NCBI GenBank assembly: GCA_015493405.1 | Contig: WGDF01000122.1 | Span: forward strand, 1-7,082 | Direction of reading: 5' to 3' | DNA: 7,082 nucleotides | Origin: Flavobacteriaceae bacterium | GTDB taxonomy: Bacteria; Bacteroidota; Bacteroidia; Flavobacteriales; Flavobacteriaceae | Part shown: positions 5,391-7,082 of the stretch, one piece after another | Layout: each line of letters begins with the position of its first letter | Position numbering within the stretch: position 1 is the first letter of the stretch | Translations under genes and position numbers: made by a program | Notes under the pieces: generated by a model | What the model was told of the DNA's origin: nothing | The model's database searches: none | Seen by the model: the letters and a program-made list of their open reading frames with translations, nothing else

Positions 5391-7082
5391 ATGTCTCAAA
5401 AACAACGTTATACCATTACAGCAGCTTTACCCTATACCAACGGACCGGTGCATATCGGCCATCTAGCCGGCGTCTATATTCCGGCGGATATTTTTACCCG
5501 TTATCAAAAAGCCAAAGGCAACGATGCCATATATATTTGCGGTTCTGACGAACACGGTGTCCCTATTACGATTCGGGCCAAAAAAGAAGGGGTTACCCCA
5601 CAACAAGTGGTCGATAAATATCATGCAATTATTAAAAAATCATTTGCAGATTTCGGTATTGAATTTGACAATTACAGTCGGACCTCCTTACCGTTACACC
5701 ATCAAACCGCAGCAGATTTTTTTAAAAAACTCTATGAAGACGGCAAGTTTATCGAACAAACCAGTCAGCAGCTTTATGACGAACAAGAACATCAATTTTT
5801 AGCCGATAGGTTTGTAACCGGCACCTGTCCGAAATGCGGCTACGAACATGCTTACGGCGATCAATGCGAAAAATGCGGTACCTCATTGAGTCCTATGGAA
5901 TTAATCAATCCGGTGTCAACCATATCGGGTAATAAACCGGTAGTTAGAGAAACCAAACACTGGTATTTACCTTTGGATCAATATGAACCATGGTTGCGAC
6001 AATGGATACTCGAAGGACACAAACGAGATTGGAAACCAAATGTGTTAGGACAGGTCAAATCTTGGCTTGACGATGGTTTACGCCCGCGTGCCGTTACCCG
6101 CGATTTGGATTGGGGGGTGCCGGTGCCGGTCAAAGGTGCAGAAGGCAAGGTTTTATATGTTTGGTTTGATGCGCCCATAGGGTATATCTCATCGACCAAA
6201 GAATGGAGCGAAAAAAACGGTAAAGATTGGCAACCCTATTGGCAAGATGAGAACACCAAACTCATTCATTTTATTGGTAAAGACAATATTGTTTTTCATA
6301 CCATCATTTTTCCGGCAATGCTCAAAGCACATGGCGACTATATTCTACCTGAAAATGTACCGGCCAACGAATTTCTCAATTTGGAAGGTGATAAAATCTC
6401 GACTTCGCGAAACTGGGCGGTTTGGCTACACGAATATCTGGAAGATTTTCCCGGCCAACAGGATGTGCTCCGTTATGTCTTGACTGCCAATGCCCCTGAA
6501 ACCAAAGACAACGATTTTACATGGAAAGATTTTCAAACCCGTAACAACAGCGAATTGGTTGGAAACCTCGGCAATTTTGTCAACCGCGTTATGGTCTTGA
6601 CTAAAAAATATTATGATGGGGTTATTCCAAAACCGGAAGCTTTGACTGAGACTGACGAAGAAGTTTTAACGCAAATAAAAAATTATCCTGAAAAAATCGG
6701 GCAACTCATCGAGCGTTATCGTTTTAGAGAAGCCCTATCCGAATATATGAATTTGGCTCGTTTAGGGAACAAATATTTGGCAGAGGAAGAACCGTGGAAA
6801 CAAGTAAAAACCAATCCAGGACGGGTTAAAACCATTATGTTCGTGGCCAATCAAATGGCCGCTGCATTAGCTGTTCTAGGTGAGGTGTTTTTGCCTTTTA
6901 CCGCTCAGAAACTCAAGGCAATGCTGCAACTGTCCCTAGATTTGACTTGGGATGATGTATCTCACAAAGATATTTTGTTACCGGCAGGACATCAGCTTGG
7001 CGAACCGCAACTTTTGTTTGAAAAAATTGACGATGAAACCGTAGCCAAACAAGTCCAAAAACTCTTGGATACCAAAAAACAA
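5391..7082 (+). CDS. metG: Methionyl-tRNA synthetase (3' partial)
   Basis: The frame is open from the ATG at 5391 to the window end, giving 564 residues with no stop, so the 3' part is missing. The enzyme charges tRNA-Met with methionine in the cytoplasm and is essential. Class I signatures are in order: HIGH at residues 21-24, CGSDEHG shortly after, a zinc knuckle with C146, C149, C159 and C162 in the connective domain, IHFIGKDN, then KISTS at 335-339 in place of the KMSKS of textbook enzymes. The helical anticodon-binding domain follows, with the conserved GNLGNFVNR segment at 391-399 (N392) and W469 likely matching the anticodon-contacting Trp461 of the E. coli enzyme. Full-length Bacteroidota enzymes usually run near 690 residues and end in an EMAP-type tRNA-binding domain, which would lie beyond the window. 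The body looks visibly richer in G and C than the operon genes. The start is supported by the promoter box upstream and by the family's usual N-terminus. Confidence 0.97.
   Translation, partial: MSQKQRYTITAALPYTNGPVHIGHLAGVYIPADIFTRYQKAKGNDAIYICGSDEHGVPITIRAKKEGVTPQQVVDKYHAIIKKSFADFGIEFDNYSRTSLPLHHQTAADFFKKLYEDGKFIEQTSQQLYDEQEHQFLADRFVTGTCPKCGYEHAYGDQCEKCGTSLSPMELINPVSTISGNKPVVRETKHWYLPLDQYEPWLRQWILEGHKRDWKPNVLGQVKSWLDDGLRPRAVTRDLDWGVPVPVKGAEGKVLYVWFDAPIGYISSTKEWSEKNGKDWQPYWQDENTKLIHFIGKDNIVFHTIIFPAMLKAHGDYILPENVPANEFLNLEGDKISTSRNWAVWLHEYLEDFPGQQDVLRYVLTANAPETKDNDFTWKDFQTRNNSELVGNLGNFVNRVMVLTKKYYDGVIPKPEALTETDEEVLTQIKNYPEKIGQLIERYRFREALSEYMNLARLGNKYLAEEEPWKQVKTNPGRVKTIMFVANQMAAALAVLGEVFLPFTAQKLKAMLQLSLDLTWDDVSHKDILLPAGHQLGEPQLLFEKIDDETVAKQVQKLLDTKKQ

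Noticed and set aside
5524..5802. Plus-strand open frame in another phase inside metG, and others at 5978-6199 and 6247-6483
   Set aside because: metG is read continuously through these bases with strong family signatures, so these are shadows.
6393..6407. KISTS in methionyl-tRNA synthetase instead of KMSKS as a damaged active site
   Set aside because: Other signatures are intact, and as I recall KISTS-type loops are common in this enzyme's Bacteroidota relatives. It is treated as a normal family variant.
1..7082. CRISPR array, insertion sequence, tRNA/rRNA gene, attachment site
   Set aside because: No regular spaced repeats, transposase motifs, terminal inverted repeats or cloverleaf-like segments were seen on either strand.

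Overview
The window looks like chromosomal DNA from a member of the Bacteroidota, most likely a Flavobacteriales-type organism. The reasons are AT-rich DNA, no convincing Shine-Dalgarno sequences before any gene, TAnnTTTG-type -7 promoter boxes at two transcription-unit starts (200-207 and 5365-5372), and a lipoprotein signal of the relaxed Bacteroidota kind. The assignment to this level is inference.

Layout. Bases 2-160 hold the last 52 codons of a membrane-associated protein. Bases 212-2870 hold a compact four-gene plus-strand operon: a 66-residue zinc-ribbon protein, a 281-residue helical protein with a central zinc ribbon, a 185-residue protein of an uncharacterised (DUF6620-like) family, and a 331-residue SPFH (stomatin/prohibitin-type) protein of the YdjI class with a C-terminal SHOCT-like tail. 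Next come two separate minus-strand genes. The first, at 3042-4049, is a predicted lipoprotein LD-carboxypeptidase of peptidase family S66. The second, at 4145-5215 (or 5302), is an unrecognised 356-residue protein. Each is followed by its own candidate hairpin terminator. The last gene, on the plus strand from 5391 and running off the window, is methionyl-tRNA synthetase (metG). No gap between genes exceeds 175 bases.

How the genes may work together. The operon is the most interesting part. SPFH proteins of the YdjI class sit with zinc-ribbon partners in the Bacillus pspA-ydjGHI envelope-stress operon. Here a similar set of ideas appears in a different arrangement: the zinc ribbons are separate small proteins, the SPFH protein carries SHOCT instead, no PspA is visible, and an uncharacterised partner is inserted. 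A membrane-surface scaffold or envelope-stress module is the best hypothesis, but function is not shown by the sequence. The S66 enzyme would act on cell-wall peptides and is transcribed convergently with the operon; a functional link is not demonstrated. metG is housekeeping. It shares a divergent control region with the unrecognised gene, and that region contains nested inverted repeats.
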